Below the pieces are notes generated by a model. The model saw nothing but the letters and a program-made list of their open reading frames with translations, was not told the DNA's origin and did no database searches. Shown one piece after another: positions 28,095-36,424 of a stretch of 64,000 nucleotides of DNA; position 1 is the stretch's first letter, and each line of letters begins with the position of its first letter. The stretch covers positions 1,922,001 to 1,986,000 of the forward strand of contig NZ_JQNR01000005.1 in assembly GCF_000745345.1 (NCBI RefSeq). Reading direction: 5' to 3'. The position numbers and the translations under genes were made by a program. Source of the stretch: Actinacidiphila yeochonensis CN732. GTDB lineage: Bacteria; Actinomycetota; Actinomycetes; Streptomycetales; Streptomycetaceae.

Positions 28095-29411
28095 GTGCTC
28101 ACCGCGTTCGCCCGGGCGTTCAGGACGCCCGACCTGCGCAAGAAGCTGCTGTTCACGCTCAGTATCGTGGTGGTCTACCGGCTGGGCGCGCACGTACCGG
28201 TGCCCGGAATCGACTTCAGTGTCGTCAACGCGTGTGTCCAGCAGACGAAGGGCAACAACAGCCTCTTCGGCCTGGTCAACATGTTCAGTGGCGGCGCGCT
28301 CCTCCAGCTGACGATCTTCGCGCTGGGGATCATGCCGTACATCACGGCGAGCATCATCCTCCAGCTGCTGACGGTGGTGATCCCGCGTCTGGAAGCCCTG
28401 AAGAAGGAGGGCCAGGCGGGCACCACCAAGATCACGCAGTACACGCGGTACCTCACCGTGGCCCTGGCGGTGCTCCAGGGCACCGGCCTGGTGGCGACGG
28501 CCCGCTCCGGCAACCTCTTCTCGACCTGTACCCAGGGCAACGACATCGTCCCGAACCAGTCGATCTTCACCACGGTCACCATGGTCACCTGCATGACGGC
28601 CGGCACCGTGATGATCATGTGGCTCGGTGAGCTCATCACCGACCGCGGTATCGGCAACGGCATGTCGATCCTGATGTTCGTCTCCATCGCGGCCGGCTTC
28701 CCCGGCTCCCTGTGGGGCATCAAGGTCGCCGGCCACATCGCGGGCGGCTGGGTCGAGTTCCTGGCGGTCATCGCCATCGGCCTGGCGATGGTCGGCCTGG
28801 TGGTCTTCGTCGAGCAGGCGCAGCGCCGCATCCCGGTCCAGTACGCGAAGCGGATGATCGGCCGCCGCTCCTACGGCGGCACCTCGACGTACATCCCGCT
28901 CAAGGTGAACCAGGCCGGTGTCATCCCGGTCATCTTCGCCTCGTCGCTGCTCTACATCCCGGCGCTGGTCGTCCAGTTCTCCGGGTCGACGGCCGGCTGG
29001 GCGCAGTGGATCAGCCGCAACTTCACCAAGGGCGACCACCCCGCCTACATGGCGGCGTACTTCCTGCTGATCGTCTTCTTCGCCTTCTTCTACGTCGCGA
29101 TCTCCTTCAACCCCGAGGAAGTCTCCGACAACATGAAGAAGTATGGTGGGTTCATCCCGGGTATCCGGGCTGGTCGCCCCACCGCTGAGTACCTGAGTTA
29201 CGTGCTCAACCGCATCACGTGGCCGGGTTCGCTGTACCTGGGTCTCATCGCCCTCGTGCCGACGGTCGCGATCGCGATCTTCAACGGGAGCAACGGCAAC
29301 TTCCCGCTGGGCGGTACCAGCATCCTCATCATCGTCGGTGTGGGTCTGGAGACCGTGAAGCAGATCGAGAGCCAGCTCCAGCAGCGTAATTACGAAGGGT
29401 TCCTCCGCTGA
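28095..29411 (+). CDS. secY: Preprotein translocase subunit SecY
   Basis: 438 residues from GTG 28095 with AGGAGG four bases upstream. Channel of the Sec translocon; about ten membrane helices, first at LLFTLSIVVVYRLGAHVPVPG, with the conserved GIMPYITASIILQLL in helix 2 and NPEEVSDNMKKYGGFIPGIR in the cytoplasmic ribosome/SecA loop. Coupled to adk by a TGATG overlap. Confidence 0.99.
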   Translation: MLTAFARAFRTPDLRKKLLFTLSIVVVYRLGAHVPVPGIDFSVVNACVQQTKGNNSLFGLVNMFSGGALLQLTIFALGIMPYITASIILQLLTVVIPRLEALKKEGQAGTTKITQYTRYLTVALAVLQGTGLVATARSGNLFSTCTQGNDIVPNQSIFTTVTMVTCMTAGTVMIMWLGELITDRGIGNGMSILMFVSIAAGFPGSLWGIKVAGHIAGGWVEFLAVIAIGLAMVGLVVFVEQAQRRIPVQYAKRMIGRRSYGGTSTYIPLKVNQAGVIPVIFASSLLYIPALVVQFSGSTAGWAQWISRNFTKGDHPAYMAAYFLLIVFFAFFYVAISFNPEEVSDNMKKYGGFIPGIRAGRPTAEYLSYVLNRITWPGSLYLGLIALVPTVAIAIFNGSNGNFPLGGTSILIIVGVGLETVKQIESQLQQRNYEGFLR

Positions 29412-30082
29412 TGCGAATCGTCCTGGTCGGCCCGCCGGGCGCAGGCAAGGGGACGCAGGCCGCGTTCCTCGCCAAGAACCTCTCGATCCCGCACATCTCC
29501 ACGGGCGACCTGTTCCGCGCCAACATCAGCCAGGGCACCGAGCTGGGCAAGCAGGCCAAGGCGTACATGGACGCCGGGAACCTGGTGCCCGACGAGGTCA
29601 CCATCGGGATGGCCGAGGACCGGCTGGAGCAGGCGGACGCGGCCAACGGGTTCCTGCTCGACGGCTTCCCGCGCAACGAGGCCCAGGCCCGCGCGCTGGA
29701 CGTGTACCTGGCGGGGCACGGCATCGGTCTGGACGGCGTGCTCGACCTGGAGGTCCCCGAGGACGAGGTGGTCAAGCGCATCGCGGGCCGCCGGGTGTGC
29801 CGCAACGACAGCGCGCACGTCTTCCACGTCGACTACAAGAAGCCGGCCGTCGAGGACGTCTGCGACGAGTGCGGCGGCGAGCTCTACCGCCGTGACGACG
29901 ACGCTCCGGACAAGGTGCGCAACCGGCTTGAGGTCTACCACCGTGAGACCGAGCCGATCATCGACTACTACAAGCAGCAGGGCCTGGTGGTCACGATCTC
30001 CGCGCTCGGCGCGGTGGCCGAGGTCACCGAGCGCGCCATGACGGCCCTGCGGGCCGGCGGCGAGCAGCGGCGCAGCGCGTAG
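29411..30082 (+). CDS. adk: Adenylate kinase
   Basis: 223 residues. Interconverts AMP+ATP and 2 ADP. P-loop GPPGAGKGTQ (7-16); DGFPRN; a long-type LID with CRNDSAHVFHVDY and CDECGGELYRRDDD. Three Cys remain in the LID (C, then CDEC), suggestive of a partial or non-canonical zinc site. Confidence 0.98.
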   Translation: MRIVLVGPPGAGKGTQAAFLAKNLSIPHISTGDLFRANISQGTELGKQAKAYMDAGNLVPDEVTIGMAEDRLEQADAANGFLLDGFPRNEAQARALDVYLAGHGIGLDGVLDLEVPEDEVVKRIAGRRVCRNDSAHVFHVDYKKPAVEDVCDECGGELYRRDDDAPDKVRNRLEVYHRETEPIIDYYKQQGLVVTISALGAVAEVTERAMTALRAGGEQRRSA

Positions 30083-30126
30083 CGCGCGCGGCAGGACCCA
30101 GAGCGTAAACGCGGGACAGGTTCCCG

Positions 30127-30164
30127 ATACGGCCGTGGCGCCCCGGTGGGCGCCACGGCCGTAT
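30127..30164 (+). terminator. Long perfect hairpin between adk and map
   Basis: Perfect 17-bp arms (30127-30143 and 30148-30164; core ggccgtggcgccc) with loop cggt. The right arm ends in gtat, and TATGGT at 30162-30167 could serve as the -10 of a map promoter, so terminator and promoter may overlap. Confidence 0.65.
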
Positions 30165-30205
30165 GGTTGCAGCAAGGACAGCAGGCAGGAAGGGCGTCAG
30201 CCGTG

Positions 30206-31042
30206 ATGCTGGAGATCAAGACCCCCGAGCAGATCGCCACGATGCGCAGGGCCGGGCTGGTGGTCGCCGCCATCCACGAGGCGACCCGGGCCGCCGCGGT
30301 GCCGGGTGCCAGCACGAAGGACCTCGACGAGGTCGCCGCGAAGGTGATCGCCGACCACGGGGCCAAGCCGAACTTCCTCGGCTACGGCGGCTTCCCCGCC
30401 AGCATCTGCACCTCGGTGAACGACGTGGTCGTGCACGGCATCCCCGACCGGCAGACGATCCTCAAGGACGGCGACATCATCGCCGTCGACTGCGGGGCCA
30501 TCGTCGACGGCTGGCACGGCGACGCCGCCTACACCACCCTGGTCGGCACCGGGCACGACCCGGAGCTGGCCGAGCTCAGCCGGGTCACCGAGGAGTCCAT
30601 GTGGGCCGGCATCGCCGCGTTCCGCAAGGGCAGCCGGCTGGACGACATCTCGCAGGCCATCGAGTCCTACATCCGCCGCCAGCCCCGTCCGGCCGCCGGG
30701 AAGTACGGCATCGTCGAGGGCTACGGCGGCCACGGCATCGGCACCGCCATGCACATGGACCCGCACCTGCTGAACTACGTCACCAAGAAGCGCGGCCGCG
30801 GCGTCAAGCTGGTGCCGGGGCTGTGCCTGGCCATCGAGCCGATGGTGACCCTGGGCACCCCGCACACCCACGTCCTTGAGGACGAGTGGACGGTCAAGTC
30901 CGACGACGGCTCCTGGTCCGCGCACTGGGAGCACACCGTCGCCCTCACCGAGCAGGGCCCCCTCGTCCTGACCGCCCCCGACGGCGGCCGCGCGAAGCTC
31001 GCCGAGATGGGCGTCACGGCGGCGCCGGACCCGCTCGCGTAA
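30206..31042 (+). CDS. map: Type I methionine aminopeptidase
   Basis: 278 residues from ATG 30206 (GTG 30203 is adjacent and also possible); AGGAAGGG upstream. Removes initiator Met. Metal ligands: Asp in DGWHGDAAYT, His in GGHGIGTAMHMDP, Glu in AIEPMVTLG and the C-terminal Glu of SAHWEHTVALTEQG. Conserved next to adk in actinobacteria. Confidence 0.97.
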   Translation: MLEIKTPEQIATMRRAGLVVAAIHEATRAAAVPGASTKDLDEVAAKVIADHGAKPNFLGYGGFPASICTSVNDVVVHGIPDRQTILKDGDIIAVDCGAIVDGWHGDAAYTTLVGTGHDPELAELSRVTEESMWAGIAAFRKGSRLDDISQAIESYIRRQPRPAAGKYGIVEGYGGHGIGTAMHMDPHLLNYVTKKRGRGVKLVPGLCLAIEPMVTLGTPHTHVLEDEWTVKSDDGSWSAHWEHTVALTEQGPLVLTAPDGGRAKLAEMGVTAAPDPLA

Positions 31043-31181
31043 GTACGGCTCCTCGTCGGCCACCCCTGGTGCCTCGCTCTCCGGGGGCGGCCGTCGACGG
31101 TCGCGGACCGGATCGGTACCGGCGCGCAGGGTCACCCCCGGGCGAGGGTTCACGGGTGCGACGGCTGGGCATACTCCCTGA

Positions 31182-31211
31182 TTCGTCTTTCGGCGAGGCG
31201 TAGCGTAGACT
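31182..31211 (+). promoter_or_regulatory. Probable infA promoter
   Basis: -35 TTCGTC (31182-31187), 18-base spacer, -10 TAGACT (31206-31211). Leader of about 65 bases before the ATG. Confidence 0.5.
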
Positions 31212-31281
31212 CAAACGTCGGCCCCACGTGTCTTCCGGCATGTCCGGAGCCGAGCCTGGTAGCCGATCCCGAAAGCAGGAC

Positions 31282-31503
31282 ATGGCCAAAAAGCAAGGCG
31301 CCATCGAGATCGAGGGCACCGTGATCGAGTCTCTGCCGAACGCGATGTTCAAGGTGGAACTTCAGAACGGTCACAAGGTCCTCGCGCACATCAGCGGCAA
31401 GATGCGGATGCACTACATCCGGATCCTCCCGGATGACCGGGTCGTCGTGGAGCTCTCTCCGTACGACCTGACGCGCGGACGGATCGTCTACCGATACAAG
31501 TAG
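31282..31503 (+). CDS. infA: Translation initiation factor IF-1
   Basis: 73 residues from ATG 31282; [19 protein letters not shown] is the canonical start. S1/OB-fold protein that occupies the A site in initiation. First gene of the alpha block. Confidence 0.99.
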   Translation: MAKKQGAIEIEGTVIESLPNAMFKVELQNGHKVLAHISGKMRMHYIRILPDDRVVVELSPYDLTRGRIVYRYK

Positions 31504-31531
31504 ATCTCACGACCCGGAGAACCTTAAGTCC

Positions 31532-31645
31532 ATGAAGGTCAAGCCGAGCGTCAAGAAGATCTGCGACAAGTGCAAGGTGATCCGCCGTCACGGCCGGGTC
31601 ATGGTCATCTGCGACAACCTGCGCCACAAGCAGCGCCAGGGCTGA
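31532..31645 (+). CDS. rpmJ: 50S ribosomal protein L36, zinc-binding form
   Basis: 37 residues starting [20 protein letters not shown]. Cys11, Cys14, Cys27 and His32 form the zinc site, so this is the C+ form. 28 bases after infA, with CCGGAGAACC upstream. Confidence 0.98.
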   Translation: MKVKPSVKKICDKCKVIRRHGRVMVICDNLRHKQRQG

Positions 31646-31835
31646 CGCCGACCCCTCGTACCCGCAGAGCTTCGCGCGACGCGCATATGTACATACGCAG
31701 TCCCCATCCCCTGCCGCGACCCCGGTCGCAGGGGGGTGACACCCCCGGTGGAGGCCGGGGACCCGGTTCGTACCTGGTACGGCGGACGGGAACCGGGACT
31801 GCGGAAGACCTCCGACACCATCAGGAGCCAGCAGA
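31646..31835 (+). promoter_or_regulatory. Structured spacer rpmJ-rpsM
   Basis: 190 bases. Contains an AT-rich palindrome tatgtacata (31686-31695), striking in this GC-rich sequence, and a hairpin gcgac/gtcgc (31716-31720, 31725-31729) followed by a G-run and C-run. May separate infA-rpmJ from rpsM transcription. Confidence 0.4.
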
Positions 31836-32216
31836 ATGGCACGCCTCTCAGGCGTTGACCTCCCGCGCGAGAAGCGCGTGGAGATCGCCCTCACCTACGT
31901 CTTCGGTATCGGGCGCTCCCGCGCGCAGGAGATTCTGAAGAACACCGGGGTCAGCCCCGACACCCGCGTCCGCGACCTCGCCGAGGAAGACCTCGTCAAG
32001 ATCGGCAAGTGGGTCGACGAGAACTACACGACCGAGGGTGACCTCCGCCGTGAGATCCAGGCCGACATCCGGCGCAAGATCGAGATCGGCTGCTACCAGG
32101 GTCTGCGGCACCGTCGCAACCTGCCCGTGCACGGCCAGCGCACGCACACCAACGCCCGTACCCGCAAGGGCCCGCGTCGTGCCATCGCCGGTAAGAAGAA
32201 GCCGGGCAAGAAGTAG
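31836..32216 (+). CDS. rpsM: 30S ribosomal protein S13
   Basis: 126 residues. Contacts P-site tRNA and forms bridges to the 50[20 protein letters not shown] start; basic tail with [18 protein letters not shown]. Confidence 0.99.
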   Translation: MARLSGVDLPREKRVEIALTYVFGIGRSRAQEILKNTGVSPDTRVRDLAEEDLVKIGKWVDENYTTEGDLRREIQADIRRKIEIGCYQGLRHRRNLPVHGQRTHTNARTRKGPRRAIAGKKKPGKK

Positions 32217-32284
32217 TCCACAGCGGACATCCGTAAGCGGTCTTCGCTGTAGGACCGACCACCTCCACCGGGAGAAACCAGGAC

Positions 32285-32689
32285 ATGCCTCCTAAGGGCC
32301 GTCAGGGCGCAGCCAAGAAGGTGCGCCGCAAGGAGAAGAAGAACGTCGCTCATGGGCACGCCCACATCAAGAGCACGTTCAACAACACGATCGTCTCGAT
32401 CACGGACCCCCAGGGCAACGTGATCTCCTGGGCCTCCGCCGGTCACGTCGGCTTCAAGGGCTCGCGCAAGTCCACTCCGTTCGCCGCGCAGATGGCCGCC
32501 GAGTCGGCTGCCCGTCGCGCGCAGGAGCACGGCATGCGCAAGGTGGACGTCTTCGTGAAGGGCCCCGGCTCCGGCCGGGAGACCGCGATCCGCTCGCTCC
32601 AGGCCACGGGCCTGGAGGTCGGTTCGATCCAGGACGTCACCCCGACCCCGCACAACGGCTGCCGCCCGCCGAAGCGCCGCCGCGTCTGA
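32285..32689 (+). CDS. rpsK: 30S ribosomal protein S11
   Basis: 134 residues. [19 protein letters not shown] and [18 protein letters not shown] are diagnostic. Platform protein of the 30S. Confidence 0.99.
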   Translation: MPPKGRQGAAKKVRRKEKKNVAHGHAHIKSTFNNTIVSITDPQGNVISWASAGHVGFKGSRKSTPFAAQMAAESAARRAQEHGMRKVDVFVKGPGSGRETAIRSLQATGLEVGSIQDVTPTPHNGCRPPKRRRV

Positions 32690-32715
32690 CCAGCTGATAC
32701 AGGAGAACGAGACAA

Positions 32716-33342
32716 ATGGCGCGTTACACCGGGGCCGACTGCAAGCGTTGCCGTCGGGAGAAGCAGAAGCTCTTCCTCAAGGGAGCCAAGTGCGAGAGCG
32801 CTAAGTGCCCGATCGAGATCCGTCCTTACCCCCCGGGTGAGCACGGGCGCGGGCGCACCAAGGACAGCGAGTACCTGCTCCAGCTGCGCGAGAAGCAGAA
32901 GTGCGCGCGCATCTACGGTGTCCTTGAGAAGCAGTTCGTGAACTACTACAAGGAAGCGAACCAGAAGTCCGGCAAGACCGGTGAGAACCTTCTGCGCATC
33001 CTTGAGACCCGCCTCGACAACGTGGTGTACCGGGCCGGCTTCGCCAAGTCCCGCGACCACGCCCGTCAGCTGGTCCGTCACGGCCACATCACCGTCAACG
33101 GCCGCAAGACCGACATCCCGTCGGCCCGTGTCGCCGTGAACGACATCGTCGAGGTCCGCGAGTCCTCGCGTGCCCTCACCCCGTTCCAGGTGGCGCAGGG
33201 CGAGGCCGGCGACAAGACCGTGCCCGCGTGGCTGGAGGCGAACGCCGGCAAGCTGCGCATCCTCGTGCACTCGCTGCCCGAGCGCCAGGTGATCGACACC
33301 CAGGTGCAGGAGCAGCTGATCGTCGAGCTGTACTCGAAGTAA
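32716..33342 (+). CDS. rpsD: 30S ribosomal protein S4, zinc-binding form
   Basis: 208 residues. N-terminal CKRC (Cys9, Cys12) with Cys26 and Cys31 gives the four-Cys zinc site of C+ S4; the S4 RNA-binding domain has ARQLVRHGHITVNGRKTDIPS. Primary assembly protein and, in enterics, alpha-operon repressor. Its place between rpsK and rpoA is the ancestral order. From memory, S. coelicolor has only a Cys-less rpsD far from this cluster, so its presence here is noteworthy. Confidence 0.98.
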   Translation: MARYTGADCKRCRREKQKLFLKGAKCESAKCPIEIRPYPPGEHGRGRTKDSEYLLQLREKQKCARIYGVLEKQFVNYYKEANQKSGKTGENLLRILETRLDNVVYRAGFAKSRDHARQLVRHGHITVNGRKTDIPSARVAVNDIVEVRESSRALTPFQVAQGEAGDKTVPAWLEANAGKLRILVHSLPERQVIDTQVQEQLIVELYSK

Positions 33343-33373
33343 CCCTCCGGGGCTGCTTCACGGCTCACGGTCA

Positions 33374-33435
33374 CGGGCGGTACGGAACACGCCGGGTTCA
33401 GCCGTTCTTCGGCTGGACCCGGCCCGTACCGCCCG
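33374..33435 (+). terminator. Two-tier hairpin between rpsD and rpoA
   Basis: Outer perfect 12-bp stem cgggcggtacgg (33374-33385) with 33424-33435, and inner 13-bp stem gccgggttcagcc (33391-33403) with 33411-33423 (one G-U pair). Five bases bulge on the left side. It lies 57 bases before rpoA and may set the level of alpha-subunit mRNA. Confidence 0.65.
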
Positions 33436-33492
33436 TACCCTCGTAATACAGGGGGCGTCAAATAGCGGGCGCCCACGACTGAAGGACGACAC

Positions 33493-34515
33493 ATGCTGAT
33501 CGCTCAGCGTCCCTCGTTGACCGAAGAGGTCGTCGACGAGTTCCGCTCCCGGTTCGTGATCGAGCCGCTGGAGCCGGGCTTCGGCTACACCCTCGGCAAC
33601 TCCCTGCGTCGCACGCTCCTCTCCTCGATCCCGGGTGCCGCCGTCACCTCGATCCGGGTCGACGGTGTCCTGCACGAGTTCACCACCGTGCCGGGCGTCA
33701 AGGAGGACGTGACCGACGTCATCCTCAACATCAAGCAGCTGGTCGTCTCCTCGGAGCACGACGAGCCCGTGGTGATGTACCTGCGCAAGCAGGGCCCGGG
33801 CCTGGTCACCGCCGCCGACATCGCGCCGCCGGCCGGTGTCGAGGTGCACAACCCCGACCTGGTGCTCGCCACGCTCAACGCCAAGGGCAAGCTGGAGATG
33901 GAGCTGACCGTCGAGCGCGGTCGCGGCTACGTCTCCGCCGTGCAGAACAAGCAGCAGGGCCAGGAGATCGGCCGCATCCCGGTCGACTCCATCTACAGCC
34001 CGGTGCTCAAGGTCACCTACAAGGTCGAGGCGACCCGTGTCGAGCAGCGCACCGACTTCGACAAGCTGATCGTCGACGTCGAGACCAAGCAGGCCATGCG
34101 GCCGCGTGACGCCATGGCGTCGGCCGGCAAGACCCTGGTCGAGCTGTTCGGCCTGGCCCGCGAGCTGAACGTCGACGCCGAGGGCATCGACATGGGCCCG
34201 TCCCCCACGGACGCCGCCCTGGCCGCGGACCTGGCGCTGCCGATCGAGGAGCTGGAGCTCACGGTCCGCTCCTACAACTGCCTCAAGCGCGAGGGCATCC
34301 ACTCGGTGGGCGAGCTCGTGGCCCGCTCCGAGGCGGACCTGCTCGACATCCGCAACTTCGGTGCGAAGTCGATCGACGAGGTCAAGGCGAAGCTGGCCGG
34401 CATGGGCCTGGCCCTCAAGGACAGCCCGCCCGGATTCGACCCCACGGCGGCGGCGGACGCGTTCGGCGCGGACGACGACGTCGACGCGGGCTTCGTGGAG
34501 ACCGAGCAGTACTGA
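33493..34515 (+). CDS. rpoA: RNA polymerase alpha subunit
   Basis: 340 residues. N-terminal assembly domain ([19 protein letters not shown]) and C-terminal DNA/activator-binding domain ([35 protein letters not shown]). Standard Streptomyces length with an acidic tail. Confidence 0.99.
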   Translation: MLIAQRPSLTEEVVDEFRSRFVIEPLEPGFGYTLGNSLRRTLLSSIPGAAVTSIRVDGVLHEFTTVPGVKEDVTDVILNIKQLVVSSEHDEPVVMYLRKQGPGLVTAADIAPPAGVEVHNPDLVLATLNAKGKLEMELTVERGRGYVSAVQNKQQGQEIGRIPVDSIYSPVLKVTYKVEATRVEQRTDFDKLIVDVETKQAMRPRDAMASAGKTLVELFGLARELNVDAEGIDMGPSPTDAALAADLALPIEELELTVRSYNCLKREGIHSVGELVARSEADLLDIRNFGAKSIDEVKAKLAGMGLALKDSPPGFDPTAAADAFGADDDVDAGFVETEQY

Positions 34516-34837
34516 TCCACCTCCGGCGGTCGCGGATTCCCGCGGCCGTCGGACGGACGTCGGCCCCCTCGCGGGGCTGATCCGCGTCCACAGCGGGTGC
34601 GGGGACGGCCACGCGCGGTTCCCGCACCCCTGGCGGTGCCCCTCCCGGGACCGGTCCTGTGCCGGTCCTGTGCGGGGTTGAGTACCCTTTCCCGGGTACA
34701 CACCCGCGTCCTTCCGGACGTACCGCGCCCTGCGGGGCGCACTCCGCGCCCTCGGGCGCGTTGACGGGTCGGCGGCCGCCGACCCGCCACTGACACCGGT
34801 ACCTGACACGGCCGGTGCAGCGAACAAGGAGAATGAC
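34516..34837 (+). promoter_or_regulatory. Palindrome-rich spacer rpoA-rplQ
   Basis: 322 bases, no gene. Holds a direct repeat of ggtcctgtgc near 34660, short hairpins near 34725-34760, and a perfect 22-bp palindrome centred at 34775 (34765-34786). Likely terminates rpoA and holds an rplQ promoter, but no clear -10/-35 pair is seen. Confidence 0.45.
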
Positions 34838-35350
34838 ATGCCCCAGCCCGCGAAGGGTGCCCGCCTCGGCGGCAGCGCCTCGCACGAGAAGCTGCTGCTC
34901 GCGAACCTCGCGAAGTCGCTCTTCGAGCACGGCCGGATCACCACCACCGAGGCCAAGGCCCGGCGGCTGCGTCCGGTGGCCGAGCGGCTGATCACCAAGG
35001 CGAAGAAGGGCGACATCCACAACCGTCGCCAGGTGCTCCAGACGATCACGGACAAGGGCATCGTGCACACGCTCTTCACCGAGATCGCCCCCCGGTACGA
35101 GAACCGTCCCGGTGGCTACACCCGGATCACCAAGATCGGCTCGCGCCGCGGCGACAACGCGCCGATGGCCGTCATCGAGCTGGTCGAGGCCCTGACCGTG
35201 CAGCAGAACGCTGTCGGTGAGGCCGAGGCCGCCACCAAGCGCTCCGCCAAGGACCGCGCCGCCGACGAGGCCGCCACCGAGGCCAAGGACGCGAAGCCGG
35301 CCGAGGAGACCGCGGACGAGGCTCCGGCCGAGGAGTCCAAGGACGCCTGA
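34838..35350 (+). CDS. rplQ: 50S ribosomal protein L17
   Basis: 170 residues. [20 protein letters not shown] start; the last ~45 residues are an Ala/Glu/Asp-rich extension common in streptomycetes. End of the alpha block. Confidence 0.99.
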   Translation: MPQPAKGARLGGSASHEKLLLANLAKSLFEHGRITTTEAKARRLRPVAERLITKAKKGDIHNRRQVLQTITDKGIVHTLFTEIAPRYENRPGGYTRITKIGSRRGDNAPMAVIELVEALTVQQNAVGEAEAATKRSAKDRAADEAATEAKDAKPAEETADEAPAEESKDA

Positions 35351-35391
35351 TCGCCCTGCGACCAGGGGTGCCGCTCTGACCGGGCACCCGC

Positions 35392-35429
35392 AAGCGGGCC
35401 CGCTCCCCTCCGGGGGAGCGGGCCCGCTT
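35392..35429. terminator. Strong bidirectional terminator behind rplQ
   Basis: Perfect 17-bp arms (35392-35408, 35413-35429; core gcgggcccgctcccc) with loop tccg. It ends two bases before the stop codon of the convergent minus-strand cassette, so it serves both. Confidence 0.85.
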
Positions 35430-35431
35430 CG

Positions 35432-36424
35432 TCATGTGGGCAGGTGGTCGACGAAGATGCCGATCAGGACCTTGCCGTCCGAGCGCTGGCCCGGCAGCGA
35501 GAAGTGCACCCTGTTGTGTGTCGGGTGCTGCTTGGCGTGCCACTCGCAGCGGTAGGTCCCGCCGTCGTGCTCCACGTCGCGCAGCCGCATGACCGACTCG
35601 TTGGCCCGTGTCCTGGAGCTCTCGGGGGAGAGGGTGATCCCGCTCCCGCCCAAGGCCGCCTGCACCTGGCGGGGGAGCCCGGCATTCTCCGCCACCGCGT
35701 CGGCGAAGCGGTCGTTGACCACGGACAGGACCTGCACCACCCACGGCCGCAGGTCGCGGTAGTGGCCCGTGAAACGGCCGAACGACAGGCCCTCGGCCAG
35801 TATCAGCCGGGGGAAGGCACGGCCGGCCAGTACGGGGAACCCCGCCTCGTCCACATCCTCCCGGTCGAAGAGGGCGCGCCAGAAACCAGTGATCTCCGGC
35901 GCCCTCCGCAGGAAGTAGACAGCCGTTGCAAGGGGCTCCGACTCCGACGCGGACTCCGACCCCGATGAGACCGGCTGCCAGCCGGAGGCCGTGGCCGCCG
36001 TCGGGAAGAGGAGGCAGGCCGTGGTCAGGCCCCGCAGCGACCGGAGCATCGCGTGGCCCACCGCCGACGGCCATGCTGTGGACTCGCCCGCGACGACGAC
36101 GTCGTCCGGGATCTTCTCGGCCTCGTCGTCGTCCCAGAGGCGGCACTTGTCCATCAGCCTGCTCAACCGCCGCCGGACGTCCGGGGACACCGCGTCCGGT
36201 CCTGAACCCCCCGCGTAGAGGAAGTCGTAGAGCGGCAACTCGTCCCGGCAGTCGTGGGACGCCCACGAGGCCCACGCGGCCACGGAGCCGTCCGCCTGGA
36301 GCTCTTCCAGCGCGTCGCTGAAATCGTCCAGGAGGTCGGCGAGCGTGTCCCCGAGCGGGCGGCGGAAGTCGAAACTCTCGTGGGCGACGACGACCCGGTA
36401 GGCGTCACCTGCGGCGTCGGGCAC
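35432..36424 (-). CDS. Unknown protein, third gene of the DUF262/ATPase cassette
   Basis: 330 residues from GTG 36424, with GGGGAGG upstream, overlapping the ATPase gene by 20 bases. No known catalytic motif is recognised. The N-terminus (HESFDFRRPLGDTLADLLDDF) is acidic and helical; a Ser/Glu linker lies near residue 155. The C-terminus (CEWHAKQHPTHNRVHFSLPG, then DGKVLIGIFVDHLPT) looks like a compact beta module with several His, which might be a nuclease or nucleotide-binding end. Its close coupling implies it acts with the DUF262 and ATPase proteins. Confidence 0.8.
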   Translation of the reverse strand: MPDAAGDAYRVVVAHESFDFRRPLGDTLADLLDDFSDALEELQADGSVAAWASWASHDCRDELPLYDFLYAGGSGPDAVSPDVRRRLSRLMDKCRLWDDDEAEKIPDDVVVAGESTAWPSAVGHAMLRSLRGLTTACLLFPTAATASGWQPVSSGSESASESEPLATAVYFLRRAPEITGFWRALFDREDVDEAGFPVLAGRAFPRLILAEGLSFGRFTGHYRDLRPWVVQVLSVVNDRFADAVAENAGLPRQVQAALGGSGITLSPESSRTRANESVMRLRDVEHDGGTYRCEWHAKQHPTHNRVHFSLPGQRSDGKVLIGIFVDHLPT

